A stretch of DNA of 64,000 bases from Parundibacterium terreum (GCF_014636315.1 NZ_BMED01000001.1:873941-937940); one strand, 5' to 3'; shown: positions 33,575 through 43,616, numbered from the stretch's first letter. The notes: generated by a model not told the origin, from the letters alone. A program made the numbers and translations.

Positions 33575-33963
33575 GGCAAAACTCCTTATGGGTCAGTGAA
33601 ACACAATGTCGATAGAGCAGGTATAGCTGAATCAAACCGTTTGATCATTTTTATTTCTGCAGCAGATTCCGCAGCAGGCCAGGCTTCTTTGAACGAGCTG
33701 CCAATTGAATGTAGCTCTCATTCCAGATCAAGTCAAATGATGACCTATAGTAACCCCAGGCAACACTAGGCATCTGAAGGAATGCAAATTAGTCGCTTCC
33801 AAGCAACAAGCGGCAGTTTGGAACATAATAATCCGCAGGCACACGTCACGATGGTGCGATGGCAGTCTATAAAAAGAACCGGAGACTCCGACGTTGGCCT
33901 TTTCCAATCGCCTTCCCGCTCGAATAAACTGCAGCACTGCTGCGCCATTTGAAAGGACACACC
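33575..33963. other. Divergent intergenic region
   Basis: 389 bp between the BON gene and the FAH-fold gene. It must contain the promoters of both. I see no gene, repeat or recognisable operator. Confidence 0.5.
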
Positions 33964-35010
33964 ATGACCACACGCCGCGATTTTCTTGCCTCCACAGGCG
34001 CCGCCGCTGTTGCCCCCTCCGTTGTCGGCATTGCCGCCGCCGGCATATCCAGCGATGTTTCCGCCAAGGAAGCTCCCGGTGGGAAATACAAAGGCCCGCA
34101 TGAGATGCCGCGCAATGTGACGCTGGCTTCCATCGTCAACAAGGATGGCAGCGAAACCCTGGCCGTGAAAACCGATACCGGCCTGCTGGACGTAAAAGCG
34201 GCATCCCAATTGCTGGGCATCGCCACACCGCTTACGCTGGATGAGTTGCTGAAAGACGGCAATGCCGCCGGCCTGAACAAACTGATTGCCGCCAGCAACA
34301 GCCCAAAAGCCAAGGCCGCCTGGCTGGATGAATCCAAGATCACTTACGGCCGGCTGTTCACCCATCCCGGCAAGATCGTCTGCGTGGGCCTGAACTACAA
34401 GCGCCATGCACAGGAAGTCGGCATGCAGGAACCGCGCGTACCGCCGCTGTTTAACAAGTACAATAATTCGCTGGCGGCGCACCAATGCACGATCACGCTG
34501 CCGCCGAAAGATGTGGCCTACAAGTTCGACTATGAAACCGAATTGTTGATCGTGATCGGCAAGGCAGCACGCAACGTATCCGAAGCGGATGCGCTGAACT
34601 ATGTCGCCGGCTATTGCACCTCCAACGATTTTTCCGCGCGCGACCTGCAACTGGAAACCCCGTCCGGCCAGTGGATGATAGGCAAGACGCTGGACAATTT
34701 TGCGCCTATCGGCCCCTACTTCGTGTCTGCAGACAAGGTCGGCGATCCGAACAAGCTGAAGATAGAAACCCATGTCAACGGCGAAGTACGCCAGTCATGG
34801 ACTACCAGCGATTTCATTTTCAATACCCAGCAGATGGTGTCTTATATTTCCAAGCACTGGACGCTGGAACCGGGCGACATCATTTTCACCGGCACTCCGC
34901 ATGGCGTGATCGCAGGCAAACCCAAGGACCAGCAAGTCTGGCTGAAGGCCGGCGATGAAATCACCAGCACGATAGAAAAGCTGGGGCAGCTCAAGTTCAA
35001 ACTGGCCTAG
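33964..35010 (+). CDS. Tat-exported fumarylacetoacetate hydrolase-fold protein
   Basis: 348 residues from MTTRRDFLAS, which is a twin-arginine signal; AAAGGA precedes it. The FAH domain starts near residue 130 (KIVCVGLNYKRHAQEVG) and holds the metal-binding acidic residues (FDYETELLIVIGKAARN; CTSNDFSARDLQ) and PGDIIFTGTPHGVIAG. FAH-fold enzymes cleave or decarboxylate 2,4-diketo acids and are normally cytosolic, so export is uncommon. A solute-binding protein follows after 7 bp, so both probably act on the same compound in the periplasm. Confidence 0.9.
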   Translation: MTTRRDFLASTGAAAVAPSVVGIAAAGISSDVSAKEAPGGKYKGPHEMPRNVTLASIVNKDGSETLAVKTDTGLLDVKAASQLLGIATPLTLDELLKDGNAAGLNKLIAASNSPKAKAAWLDESKITYGRLFTHPGKIVCVGLNYKRHAQEVGMQEPRVPPLFNKYNNSLAAHQCTITLPPKDVAYKFDYETELLIVIGKAARNVSEADALNYVAGYCTSNDFSARDLQLETPSGQWMIGKTLDNFAPIGPYFVSADKVGDPNKLKIETHVNGEVRQSWTTSDFIFNTQQMVSYISKHWTLEPGDIIFTGTPHGVIAGKPKDQQVWLKAGDEITSTIEKLGQLKFKLA

Positions 35011-35017
35011 GCGAGCG

Positions 35018-35782
35018 ATGAACACGCCACTCAAGCTGGCAGCACGCCTGGGCGGTGTGCTGCTTGCCACATTGACCCTGCATGCAGGCGCGGCCGACCT
35101 GCGCATCTATAGCGCGGGTGCAGCCCAGTCCGCACTGAATGAAGCGGCAGCACGCTATGAACAATCTACAGGCCGCCACGTAGTCATCGAATATGCGCCG
35201 GTGGGCACACTGCTGCGAAGACTTTCCCAGGGCGCGCAGCAGGATGCCATCATCCTCTCAGCAGAAGCCATGGCCGAAGCTGAAACCAAAGGCTGGACCG
35301 TACCGGGCAGCAGCTTTGCATTGGGAATAGTTGCAGTGGGCATTGCCGTCAAAGAAGGTGCGGCAATGTCGGATATTTCCACGCCGGACACGCTAAGGCA
35401 AACCCTGCTCGCCGCCAGATCCATAGTCTATGTAGCGCCCGACAAAGGTACCAGCGGCAAGCATTTTGCAGAAGTGCTGCAGCGCATGGGTATTGCCGAC
35501 CAGATGCAGGCAAAGACCATACTGGCAGAAGGCGGCTATGCGGTAGAGCCGGTGGCACGCGGCGAGGTGGAACTGGGTGTGCAGCAGATCACCGAGATAC
35601 TGCCGGTAAAAGGCGCGAAGCTGGCGGGGCCCTTGCCCGCGCCCTACGGCAAGACCACCGTATATGCAGCGGCCTTGTCAGCCAATGCAAACAACCCCGA
35701 TCTTGCCAGGGAGTTTTTCAACTATCTGCGCAGTGCAAGCGCACGCGCGATCTTCGTGGCCAAGGGGTTTCAACTGCCGTGA
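35018..35782 (+). CDS. ModA-like periplasmic solute-binding protein
   Basis: 254 residues with a signal peptide (cleavage near AGAAD). The type 2 binding-protein fold fits the molybdate-binding subgroup: LRIYSAGAAQSALNEAAARYEQSTG, then APVGTLLRRLSQG and DAIILSAEAM, and the ending FFNYLRSASARAIFVAKGF. No permease or ATPase gene is next to it, so an oxyanion transport role is not supported. Coupling with the exported FAH-fold enzyme (7-bp gap) suggests a binding or sensing role for its substrate. Confidence 0.83.
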   Translation: MNTPLKLAARLGGVLLATLTLHAGAADLRIYSAGAAQSALNEAAARYEQSTGRHVVIEYAPVGTLLRRLSQGAQQDAIILSAEAMAEAETKGWTVPGSSFALGIVAVGIAVKEGAAMSDISTPDTLRQTLLAARSIVYVAPDKGTSGKHFAEVLQRMGIADQMQAKTILAEGGYAVEPVARGEVELGVQQITEILPVKGAKLAGPLPAPYGKTTVYAAALSANANNPDLAREFFNYLRSASARAIFVAKGFQLP

Positions 35783-35850
35783 CGATCAAAATTCAAGCCA
35801 CATTATTTTCATTCTCAACAAATCGCTACCTCAACACTCTAGAAGATGCA

Positions 35851-36477
35851 TTACCAACCATCAGCCTTGGGCAAATGCCAGCCCAGGAGCACGCTTGCCA
35901 GCCTCAACGCAAAGCAGGCGGTACCGCCTATCAGGGCGGAGGTCGTCATCGACAGCCCCAAGCGACGGCACGTCAGTATCAGGAAAGCGCCCAGGAAGGC
36001 GGCCGTGGCGTAGATATCAGAGTGCAGCACGGTCGGTACTCGTGCCAGCAAAATATCCTGTATCACCCCGCCACCTACGCCGGTGACCGTACCCAGCAGC
36101 ATGGCGACAAAAGGCCGTATCATGTACAGCGTGGCCTTGCTGGTACCGGCAGCGGCGAACAGCGCCAAACCAGCGGCATCCAGCACGACCAGCAACATGC
36201 CCGGGATGGCCTGCACCGCATGATGAAAGATAAACGTAAGAAAGCCTGTGGCAAAAGTGAGCGCCGGATAGCGCCAGTCGCGTATCGCATTCGGCGGGGT
36301 TGCGCCTATTAGCACATCACGGATCACGCCACCGCCTAGTGCCGCCACAAAAGAGATCACCATCACACCCAGCAAATCCAGCCCGCCATGCATGGCTGTC
36401 ATCGCCCCTTCTATCGCAAAGACAACGGTGCCGACCAGATCTGCAGCCAGGATCACGGATTCTATTTTTGGTTTCAT
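35851..36477 (-). CDS. TRIC-type (UPF0126) membrane channel protein
   Basis: 208 residues from the ATG at 36477; upstream codons are not family-like. Two homologous three-helix repeats carry the glycine motifs GGGVIRDVLIG and GGGVIQDILLA, the hallmark of TRIC/YadS/YicG proteins. They form homotrimeric monovalent-cation channels in the inner membrane. Each half begins with an acidic-aromatic helix (DLVGTVVFAIEGAM; DAAGLALFAAAG). The gene stands alone and points away from the second copper module. Confidence 0.9.
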   Translation of the reverse strand: MKPKIESVILAADLVGTVVFAIEGAMTAMHGGLDLLGVMVISFVAALGGGVIRDVLIGATPPNAIRDWRYPALTFATGFLTFIFHHAVQAIPGMLLVVLDAAGLALFAAAGTSKATLYMIRPFVAMLLGTVTGVGGGVIQDILLARVPTVLHSDIYATAAFLGAFLILTCRRLGLSMTTSALIGGTACFALRLASVLLGWHLPKADGW

Positions 36478-36648
36478 ATGCGTGCTTGTATGCTTATTTG
36501 TATCGATTTTCAATATGCAGCCCCGGTATTTTGATTGTGCTGGCCTGTAACTGAATTGACAAGTTTTAATTTGCCGCCTGTGTGCTTTTTGGCAGAGGGT
36601 GACGTGGGCGATTTGTTTAGCCGTTTTTATCAGCTCACACATATTCGC

Positions 36649-36654
36649 TATAAT
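36649..36654 (+). promoter_or_regulatory. Consensus -10 box next to a start codon
   Basis: TATAAT lies seven bases before the ATG of the DUF2946 gene, so transcription should start at or very near that ATG. TTTATC, 17 bp further upstream, is a weak -35. There is no Shine-Dalgarno. The mRNA is probably leaderless. Confidence 0.5.
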
Positions 36655-36660
36655 GCATGC

Positions 36661-37065
36661 ATGGGATATTTTTTCAGACGAAGCAAATTACCGCTATGGA
36701 TCGCTTATTTCGCGATCCTACTGAATGCGTTCGCCCCTTCGATTTCCTATGCCTTGGCCAGCAGACAGCCACCTGCCGGTCTGGGCGAGATATGCAGCAC
36801 CAGCAGCAATAAGTCACTATCACTCACAGCTGCGATCGCCAAGCCTGAGTCCGGGAAATCATCACCGGACACCAAGCTGCATCATCTGGAACACTGCCCT
36901 TTATGCCTGAGCCATGCAGGCTCATTTGCGTTGCCGGTGAGTTTGCCGGGGCAATTCGCTCTTGGTATGGAAGCTGCCCAATTCCCTCCGCTGTTTTACC
37001 ATTCGCCGGCACCGCTATTCTTGTGGTCGCAAGCGAATCCCCGCGCCCCGCCCTTCATCTCCTGA
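36661..37065 (+). CDS. DUF2946 protein
   Basis: 134 residues. An N-terminal basic-hydrophobic segment (FFRRSKLPLWIAYFAILLNAFAPSISYAL) anchors or exports the protein. The diagnostic HLEHCPLCLSHAG motif (Cys-x2-Cys-x2-His) near residue 80 is typical of DUF2946. A Pro/aromatic-rich tail follows. Such proteins sit beside SCO1, PCu(A)C or copper receptors in proteobacteria and probably bind or sense copper. This one starts the second copper module. It appears to be translated from a leaderless mRNA. Confidence 0.82.
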   Translation: MGYFFRRSKLPLWIAYFAILLNAFAPSISYALASRQPPAGLGEICSTSSNKSLSLTAAIAKPESGKSSPDTKLHHLEHCPLCLSHAGSFALPVSLPGQFALGMEAAQFPPLFYHSPAPLFLWSQANPRAPPFIS

Positions 37066-37181
37066 TATTCGCTGCACACTGCCAGCTGTTTGGCGGCAGT
37101 GTACGCCTGCCTATTCCCGTCTGGCTTGGCCTGCCGTGGAACGGGGCTCCACATGTAAACACCCAATATCAGGAGGCAAAT

Positions 37182-37265
37182 ATGCCTGCAACAACTTCTA
37201 CACTCAGTAACATCCGACCCACGCATCTTGCCTTCGCAAGCTCATTTCCTCGCGGGGAGCAATGA
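37182..37265 (+). CDS. 27-residue ORF coupled to the SCO1 gene
   Basis: AGGAGG sits six bases before the ATG, one of the best ribosome sites in the window. The short frame starts MPATTSTLSNIRPTHLAF and overlaps the SCO1 start by four bases (ATGA). It could be a leader that couples translation, or the leftover start of a longer exported protein, since a basic-hydrophobic stretch breaks off after about 20 residues. TonB-dependent copper receptors often occupy this place in related loci. Confidence 0.45.
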   Translation: MPATTSTLSNIRPTHLAFASSFPRGEQ

Positions 37266-37858
37266 TGGATCGCCGTTCTTTTATCACCGTCACTGGTCTC
37301 AGCCTGCTCACTTCAGTGACGCTGGCAGCTTGCAGCAAGCCGCAACCCAAGTTCAATGGCATAGACCTGACAGGCGCCGACTATGGCGCCGACTTCAAGC
37401 TGCACGGCTCAGACGGGCGTGAACATGCGCTGAGCGATTTCAAGGGCAAGTATGTGATGCTGTTCTTTGGCTTCACGCAATGCCCGGACGTTTGCCCTAC
37501 CGCATTGGCGCGCGCAGTAGAAATTCGCAAGCTGCTCGGTGCGGATGGCGGCAAGGTACAGGTGCTGTTTGTCACCATCGATCCCGAACGCGATACGCCT
37601 GAGCTGTTGGCGCAATACATGCAGGCTTTTGATCCCAGCTTCCTGGGGCTGAACGGCACGGCAGAACAGACGGCCAAGGTGGCAGCCGACTTCAAGGTCT
37701 TTTACAAGAAAGTACCCAGCGGCAGCTCCTACACGATGGACCACACCGCCATCACTTATGTGTTCGATGCAGAAAACCGCCTGCGGCTGGCGCTCAGGCA
37801 TGAACAGAGCGCTGAACAGTGCGCACAGGATTTGCGCAGCCTGATACAGACGGCCTAA
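37262..37858 (+). CDS. SCO1/SenC copper chaperone
   Basis: 198 residues; the start ATGATG leaves one residue uncertain. A lipobox (LAAC, Cys24) follows an RR signal. The thioredoxin fold has the Cu-binding CPDVC (Cys74, Cys78) and His161 in MDHTAITY, the three ligands known for SCO proteins. It delivers copper to the CuA site of cytochrome c oxidase, or keeps its thiols reduced. The gene is followed 78 bp later by a PCu(A)C chaperone, its usual partner. Confidence 0.95.
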   Translation: MMDRRSFITVTGLSLLTSVTLAACSKPQPKFNGIDLTGADYGADFKLHGSDGREHALSDFKGKYVMLFFGFTQCPDVCPTALARAVEIRKLLGADGGKVQVLFVTIDPERDTPELLAQYMQAFDPSFLGLNGTAEQTAKVAADFKVFYKKVPSGSSYTMDHTAITYVFDAENRLRLALRHEQSAEQCAQDLRSLIQTA

Positions 37859-37936
37859 AGACCAGATAAGACACAAGCTAAACACAAGGTAAAACGGCAC
37901 AGCGCCGTTTAACTTTTCACCGATTGGAGATACACC

Positions 37937-38407
37937 ATGAATTACCTGAAACAATTTTCCGCATCCGCCGCCCTGTTCCTGGCGGTGCTGGGTACCGCGC
38001 AGGCGCAAGTCAAGGTTGACAATGCATGGGTGCGTGCCACCGTGCCACAACAAAAGGCAACCGGCGCCTTCATGCAGTTAAGCTCCGCTAAGGATACGCG
38101 TCTGGTGGAAGCGAAATCTCCCGTGGCCGGCATAGTGGAAATCCACCAGATGGCCATGCAGGATAATGTGATGAAAATGCGGCAGGTAGCCTTCCTCGAT
38201 ATGCCGGCAGGCCAGGCGCTTGAACTCAAACCGGGCGGCTTTCACATCATGCTGATGGACCTGAAGGCCCAGGTCAAAGACGGCGACAAGGTGCCGGTTA
38301 CTCTGGTATTTGAAGGCAAGGACAAGAAAAAGGAAACGCTTGAGGTCACCGCCATCGCCCGACCGCTGAATAGCAGCGCTGCCGATGCAAACTCGCACTC
38401 ACACTAA
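37937..38407 (+). CDS. PCu(A)C periplasmic copper chaperone
   Basis: 156 residues with a signal peptide (cleavage near AQAQ). The copper motif H(M)X10MX21HXM is exact: His70, Met81, His103 and Met105. The body starts with VDNAWVRATVPQQKATGAFM, typical of the family, and a His tail (NSHSH) may add sites. PCu(A)C passes Cu(I) to SCO or directly to cytochrome oxidase. It forms a copper module with the two genes before it. The gap of 78 bp could hold its own promoter. Confidence 0.95.
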   Translation: MNYLKQFSASAALFLAVLGTAQAQVKVDNAWVRATVPQQKATGAFMQLSSAKDTRLVEAKSPVAGIVEIHQMAMQDNVMKMRQVAFLDMPAGQALELKPGGFHIMLMDLKAQVKDGDKVPVTLVFEGKDKKKETLEVTAIARPLNSSAADANSHSH

Positions 38408-38531
38408 TTTTGCCGCTATTGCTGTTCTTGCCATAAAGGGACATAGGACAATTTGTCCTATGTCCCTGCCACTACTGCTCCCTTATACTTCATGCTTACT
38501 CTGGACAAGTGTTTTGCCTTTGCGGGGCGAT

Positions 38532-38735
38532 ATGAAATTATCCAATCTTCAAGTGATCCTGGCCTTGCTGGTGTTTGGCGCCGGCTTGATCTTTGCCGCC
38601 TATCGCTTTGCCCAGGAAATCGCATATATACCCAAGGGCGTGTCCATCTGGGATATCTGCACCTCAGACCCTCAAAAAAGCGCGGAAGCGCCCAAGGCTG
38701 CCGACCCGGCCTCGCTCCCGGCCAAATCTCCTTAG
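38532..38735 (+). CDS. Small single-pass membrane protein
   Basis: 67 residues from the ATG at 38532; a longer form from 38460 is possible but less convincing. One helix (VILALLVFGAGLIFAAYRF) is followed by a short periplasmic or cytoplasmic tail (IPKGVSIWDICTSDPQKS) that is Ala/Pro rich. I do not recognise the family. It lies 124 bp after the PCu(A)C gene on the same strand, so it might belong to the copper module. Confidence 0.5.
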   Translation: MKLSNLQVILALLVFGAGLIFAAYRFAQEIAYIPKGVSIWDICTSDPQKSAEAPKAADPASLPAKSP

Positions 38736-38821
38736 CTCTCCCACTCCCATGAATGTTGCCTTATCAATACATTCATGGCAATCTGAGTCTCATTCTGCCC
38801 TATCCTCAGGAAAGCGCCGCC

Positions 38822-39811
38822 ATGAAGCTCAGTATCATCTGTCTTGCCCTTACCACCTTGGTGACCAGCGCCGCTCATGCGGCAGACTTGAAGCTGGCCG
38901 TTGTCTATGACGGCAGCAAGTTTGACCGCTCCTTCAGCCAGTCTGCCTCCGATGGCGTAGAGCGCTTCAAAAAAGAAACCAGGCTCCCTGTACTGGAAGC
39001 GCAAGTCAACAGCACCACGCAAAGCGAGCAAGTGTTGCGCAGCCTGGCCCGCAAGAATGTGGATATGATCGCGGTGATCAGCTTTTCCCAGGCGCAGGCG
39101 GTACAAACCGTAGCGGGCGAATACCCGAAAGTGAAGTTCGTGCTGATAGACGGTGTGGCCAAGGGCGATAATGTGAAGTCTGTGCTGTTCAAGGAAGAAG
39201 AAGGTTCTTACCTGGTCGGCGTGGCAGCAGCGATGGCGAGCAAATCCAAAAAGATAGGATTCATCGGCGGCATGGATATTCCGCTGATACGCGCATTTGC
39301 CTGCGGCTATGAACAGGGCGCAAAAGCCGTCGATCCCAAGGTGGAGCTAAGCCAGAACATGGTAGGCACAACGTCCTCCGCCTGGAATGATCCGGCCAAG
39401 GGCGGCGAACTGGCGCGCGCGCAGTTTGAACGCGGCGTGGATGTGGTGTTTGGCGCGGCGGGCGGCACCGGCCTGGGCATACTGCAAACCGCGAAAGAAA
39501 AAGGCCAGTTGGCAATCGGCGTCAACTCCAACCAGAACTACCTCTACCCCGGCACCATGCTGACATCAATGATGAAGCGGGTGGACAATGCAGTCTACGA
39601 CAGCTTCATGCAACTGAAAGCCGGCCACTTCCAGAGTGGCGTCACCAGCGTGGGCCTGAAGGAAGGCGGCGTGGACTGGGCGCTGGACAAGGACAACCGC
39701 GCACTGGTTTCGCCCGCGATGGAAAAGCGCATCAATGCCGCGCGGCAGGACATCATCTCAGGGAAAATCAAGGTGATCGATTATCGGGCCGCGAATAGCT
39801 GCACGATTTAA
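38822..39811 (+). CDS. BMP-family (PnrA-like) substrate-binding lipoprotein or protein
   Basis: 329 residues. Start chosen because AGGAAAG is well placed and a signal peptide follows (cleavage near AHAAD). BMP landmarks are LAVVYDGSKFDRSFSQSASDGVERF, KNVDMIAVISFSQA, KVKFVLIDGV, YLVGVAAAMASKSKKIGFIGGMDIPLIRAFACGYEQGA and VVFGAAGGTGLGILQ. Such proteins bind nucleosides for an ABC importer, but no importer genes are beside it. It has no lipobox Cys, unlike many BMP proteins. Confidence 0.93.
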   Translation: MKLSIICLALTTLVTSAAHAADLKLAVVYDGSKFDRSFSQSASDGVERFKKETRLPVLEAQVNSTTQSEQVLRSLARKNVDMIAVISFSQAQAVQTVAGEYPKVKFVLIDGVAKGDNVKSVLFKEEEGSYLVGVAAAMASKSKKIGFIGGMDIPLIRAFACGYEQGAKAVDPKVELSQNMVGTTSSAWNDPAKGGELARAQFERGVDVVFGAAGGTGLGILQTAKEKGQLAIGVNSNQNYLYPGTMLTSMMKRVDNAVYDSFMQLKAGHFQSGVTSVGLKEGGVDWALDKDNRALVSPAMEKRINAARQDIISGKIKVIDYRAANSCTI

Positions 39812-39860
39812 CGACTGCAGCAGATGCAGCGGGCTCCTCACTCCTGCTGACAAACCCGTG

Positions 39861-39886
39861 TTCACCGCATCGTCCGATGCGGTGAA
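39861..39886. repeat. Perfect inverted repeat between convergent genes
   Basis: Arms TTCACCGCATC / GATGCGGTGAA with a 4-base loop, in the gap between the BMP gene and the next gene. No T run follows on either strand. It may stop transcription weakly or stabilise 3' ends. Confidence 0.6.
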
Positions 39887-39899
39887 TCCGAAGCAAAAC

Positions 39900-41051
39900 T
39901 TACCTCAGCACATAACCATCTTTGCCGATCACAGTCAGCTCTATGAAGCTGACGCCGTCACGGCTGGCTGGACCGTAGTTCAGCGATACGCCGCCCAGGT
40001 CGTAGCCACCCATGCTTTCCAGCGCGGTTACCAGGCCTTCACGCGTTGGCTTGGCGCCTGCCCTGCGCAAGCCTTCCACCAACACCTTGGCAGAGATAAA
40101 GCCCTCCAGCGTAGGATAAGAATCCGACAGTTCCGAGCGATTCTTCAGCGCAGTCACAAATTCCTTGGAAATTTTTGCACTAGGGCTGCGCGGATTAGGA
40201 AACACCTGCGTCATGCCCAGGCCGCGTGAATCCTTGCCCAGATCCTGCAGGAAAACCTGCGAGCTCACATTGGACAAGGTCACCAATTGCTGCAAACCGC
40301 CCGCTGCGCGGTATTGCTTGATGAAAGCGCCGCAAGGCTTGGCCGTGCAAAACAACAGTACCGCCTGCGGCTTGGCAGCAAGTATCTTTTGCACTGCGCC
40401 CTCCACCGCTACCGTGTTGCGTTCATAGTTGGCGATCAGCGGCTCAGGCAGCTTGTTCTTCTTGATCGATTCCTTCAATCCTTCCAGCGCATCCAGGCCG
40501 AAAGAATCGTTGGAAGCCAGCACTGCGATCTGCTTCAGGCCCATGCCGGACAACTGCGTCACTGCAGAGTGCACTTCTTCGCGGTATTTGGTGCGCACAT
40601 TAAACAGGTAGTGCTGCATAGGCTCGTGCAGCGATGAGGCGCCGCTGACAGGTGCAATCAACGGTATCTTGGCTTCGCTGATCAAAGGCAGCGCCGATTC
40701 CGTCGTCGGCGTGCCGCGATACAGGAACAAGGCAAAGGCTTTCTTGTCGGCGATCAGCTTGCGGGTATTCTCTGCAGTGCGCTTGGGTTCAAAGCCGTCA
40801 TCCAGTGATTCCAGCACGATCTTGCGGCCAAACAGGCCACCCTGCTTATTGATGATGTCAAAATAAAGCTGCGCACCGGCAGTCGCCTGCTTTACCTCTT
40901 CAGCGGCGGTACCGGTGAATCCGGCAGACTGCCCTATCGTGATCGTGTCTGAAGTAATACCCGGCTCTGCCAGGGCTGCGCTGCTCGCCAGCAAAGAAGC
41001 CAGGCCAAGGCCGGCGCCTGCGATCCAGGCTAATTTTGAATATGCTTTCAT
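39900..41051 (-). CDS. Branched-chain amino-acid type ABC substrate-binding protein
   Basis: 383 residues from the ATG at 41051, preceded by GGA; three earlier codons to 41060 could also be used. The signal peptide ends near AALAE. The type 1 binding-protein fold (Peripla_BP_6) opens with DTITIGQSAGFTGTAAEEVKQATAGAQLYFDIINKQGGLFGRKI and continues with LFLYRGTPTTESALPLISEAKIPLIAPVSGA. The ligand is probably an amino acid, urea or aromatic compound. No permease genes are adjacent. Confidence 0.92.
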   Translation of the reverse strand: MKAYSKLAWIAGAGLGLASLLASSAALAEPGITSDTITIGQSAGFTGTAAEEVKQATAGAQLYFDIINKQGGLFGRKIVLESLDDGFEPKRTAENTRKLIADKKAFALFLYRGTPTTESALPLISEAKIPLIAPVSGASSLHEPMQHYLFNVRTKYREEVHSAVTQLSGMGLKQIAVLASNDSFGLDALEGLKESIKKNKLPEPLIANYERNTVAVEGAVQKILAAKPQAVLLFCTAKPCGAFIKQYRAAGGLQQLVTLSNVSSQVFLQDLGKDSRGLGMTQVFPNPRSPSAKISKEFVTALKNRSELSDSYPTLEGFISAKVLVEGLRRAGAKPTREGLVTALESMGGYDLGGVSLNYGPASRDGVSFIELTVIGKDGYVLR

Positions 41052-41611
41052 TTTTTCCATTGGTTTGAATGTGAAAATAGTGCGCCTGTGTCAAACCACT
41101 AAACTACCCAACCTCCAAACCGACGAAAGCCGCTGAAGGCCGTTGACAAAGCCGTCCCTTATTCTTATTGCGTCCCTCCATTGCCAGCCGGCGCCGATGC
41201 AGATACAAAGGCACGGCCAGCGGCATGAATGACCAGAGGCGCGACATACAACGAAGCGCACATACTTGGTCAATCCAGCCTGTAGCCGCCATGCGGTTTG
41301 ATTTATCCCTCGTACAAGAGATAAATTATTTCCATATGGCAATATTCATAGTATATCTACCGCCCGGATAACGCAAGATAAGTGCTCGGGCAAGCATTGT
41401 GGCCGTCGCGTTTTGATGTATTTAAGACGAAAAAGCGATAAGGTCATGTGCAGGTCATAAAGCGAGGGATGCCGCAACTGGTGGCCTGGGCATATCTGAG
41501 CCGCCCCGCCTGCTTTGCGATAATTCAAACATTACCGTTGCGGAAACATAGTGGCTACGCTAAATTCCTCCATGCCCGCATCACCAACTCCATGAAATGC
41601 CATAGGGAAGC
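41052..41611. other. Intergenic stretch, no gene supported
   Basis: 560 bp with only short, non-protein-like frames on both strands. I see no terminator or repeat beyond short chance matches. Confidence 0.5.
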
Positions 41612-41962
41612 ATGCCCCGTTATCTGCTGATAGCCGCCATCGGCTTATTTTTACTCGTCATCTTGAGCTGGACGGAAAAGTCGGGCCACCCCTTGCCGAA
41701 ATGGGCCTGGATGACTATTTTGCTGCCGTTTTTATGGTTAACGTCGTCGGATGATGACGATTATTCCATCTTCGGCGACAGCAGCAATATCGTCTCAAAC
41801 ATTGTTTTTTTGATAGCAAGCGTCGCCGCGATGGGCTTAGGCCTGATCGCGCTTGCACTCAGAGGACAGGGTTCGCTGCTTGAGATATTCGTCTTCATGC
41901 TACCTGTGGGCGTGCTGCTATTCCTCTTCGTAGTCGCCAAGGCCTGGTTTGATTCCAAATAA
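41612..41962 (+). CDS. Small membrane protein, unknown function
   Basis: 116 residues. Three hydrophobic segments (LLIAAIGLFLLVIL, IVFLIASVAAMGLGLIALAL, IFVFMLPVGVLLFLFVV) and an acidic loop SSDDDDYSIFGDSS between the first two, which could bind cations. GGGAAG lies before the ATG. It precedes kdsA by 138 bp on the same strand, without an obvious functional link. Confidence 0.68.
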   Translation: MPRYLLIAAIGLFLLVILSWTEKSGHPLPKWAWMTILLPFLWLTSSDDDDYSIFGDSSNIVSNIVFLIASVAAMGLGLIALALRGQGSLLEIFVFMLPVGVLLFLFVVAKAWFDSK

Positions 41963-42085
41963 GGGGGCGGATCGAAGTTGGCCGCCGCCGGGAGTTTTTC
42001 TACCCGCGGACGGTTTAAATGCGTTCCAAAAAGAGCGCAAATTGACATCCTCCATTAAAATCTATGTCTTACGAATGCAATTTGA

Positions 42086-42952
<867 letters not shown>

Positions 42953-43093
42953 TAGTTTGCAACAGAGGCTGATCCGCACTTCAGCCTTGTTTAACGCCGC
43001 GTAAAACAAGCCGCCTAAGGGGCAGACACATGTCTGCCTCGCCCATTCCTTCAATCAAAGACGGCATATACAGCCAAAAACGGCCAAACACCG

Positions 43094-43333
43094 TCATCCG
43101 CGGCGCGCCATCTCAATCACAAGGCTGGCTTGCTCATCCGCCTCAATATCCTGGCAAGCCTTCTGGTACACCAGAGAACCTATCACCATCAGCGGATACA
43201 AATCCGCATCGCTCAGTTTGCCGGACAGATCGGACAGCCGTTGAGCCCAGATCCCCGCCAGCTCTACATGCGTAGGCAGCTCTCCGTGGAATCTCGGTGT
43301 CATCATGATTCTTAGAATTTCTGCAGTGGTCAT
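43094..43333 (-). CDS. Small hypothetical cytoplasmic protein
   Basis: 79 residues from the third of three consecutive ATG codons; GGAG six bases upstream favours it. The sequence is one probable helical bundle: AEILRIMMTPRFHGELPTHVELAGIWAQRLSDLSGKLSDADLYPLMVIGSLVYQKAC. No signal peptide or motif is visible. I recognise no family. Confidence 0.6.
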   Translation of the reverse strand: MTTAEILRIMMTPRFHGELPTHVELAGIWAQRLSDLSGKLSDADLYPLMVIGSLVYQKACQDIEADEQASLVIEMARRG

Positions 43334-43616
43334 CATCATCTCCAGAAGCAAGTCTTGAGCTTACTGGTTTTATGTCCTGAAGCAAAAAAGAGAAGCTTCT
43401 TAAAATGTTAAGCAATGTCAAAAAATTGCGATGCAGCATTTAACATTTACTATCCCTCCTGCACCCACGCAACTACCTCAGCCCGTTGAGTACATGCCGA
43501 TGGAATGCCCCCATCTACAGATGCGGATGCCCGCGCGTCAATTCCGATCAAGATGTTGCTTTGTCAATTTCATTGTGGCAACATTACTTATCGTCGTCTC
43601 TCCATCCCAATAAATA

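Noticed and set aside
33766..34773. 335-codon minus-strand frame overlapping the FAH gene
   Set aside because: The plus strand encodes a clear Tat signal and FAH domain over the same bases.
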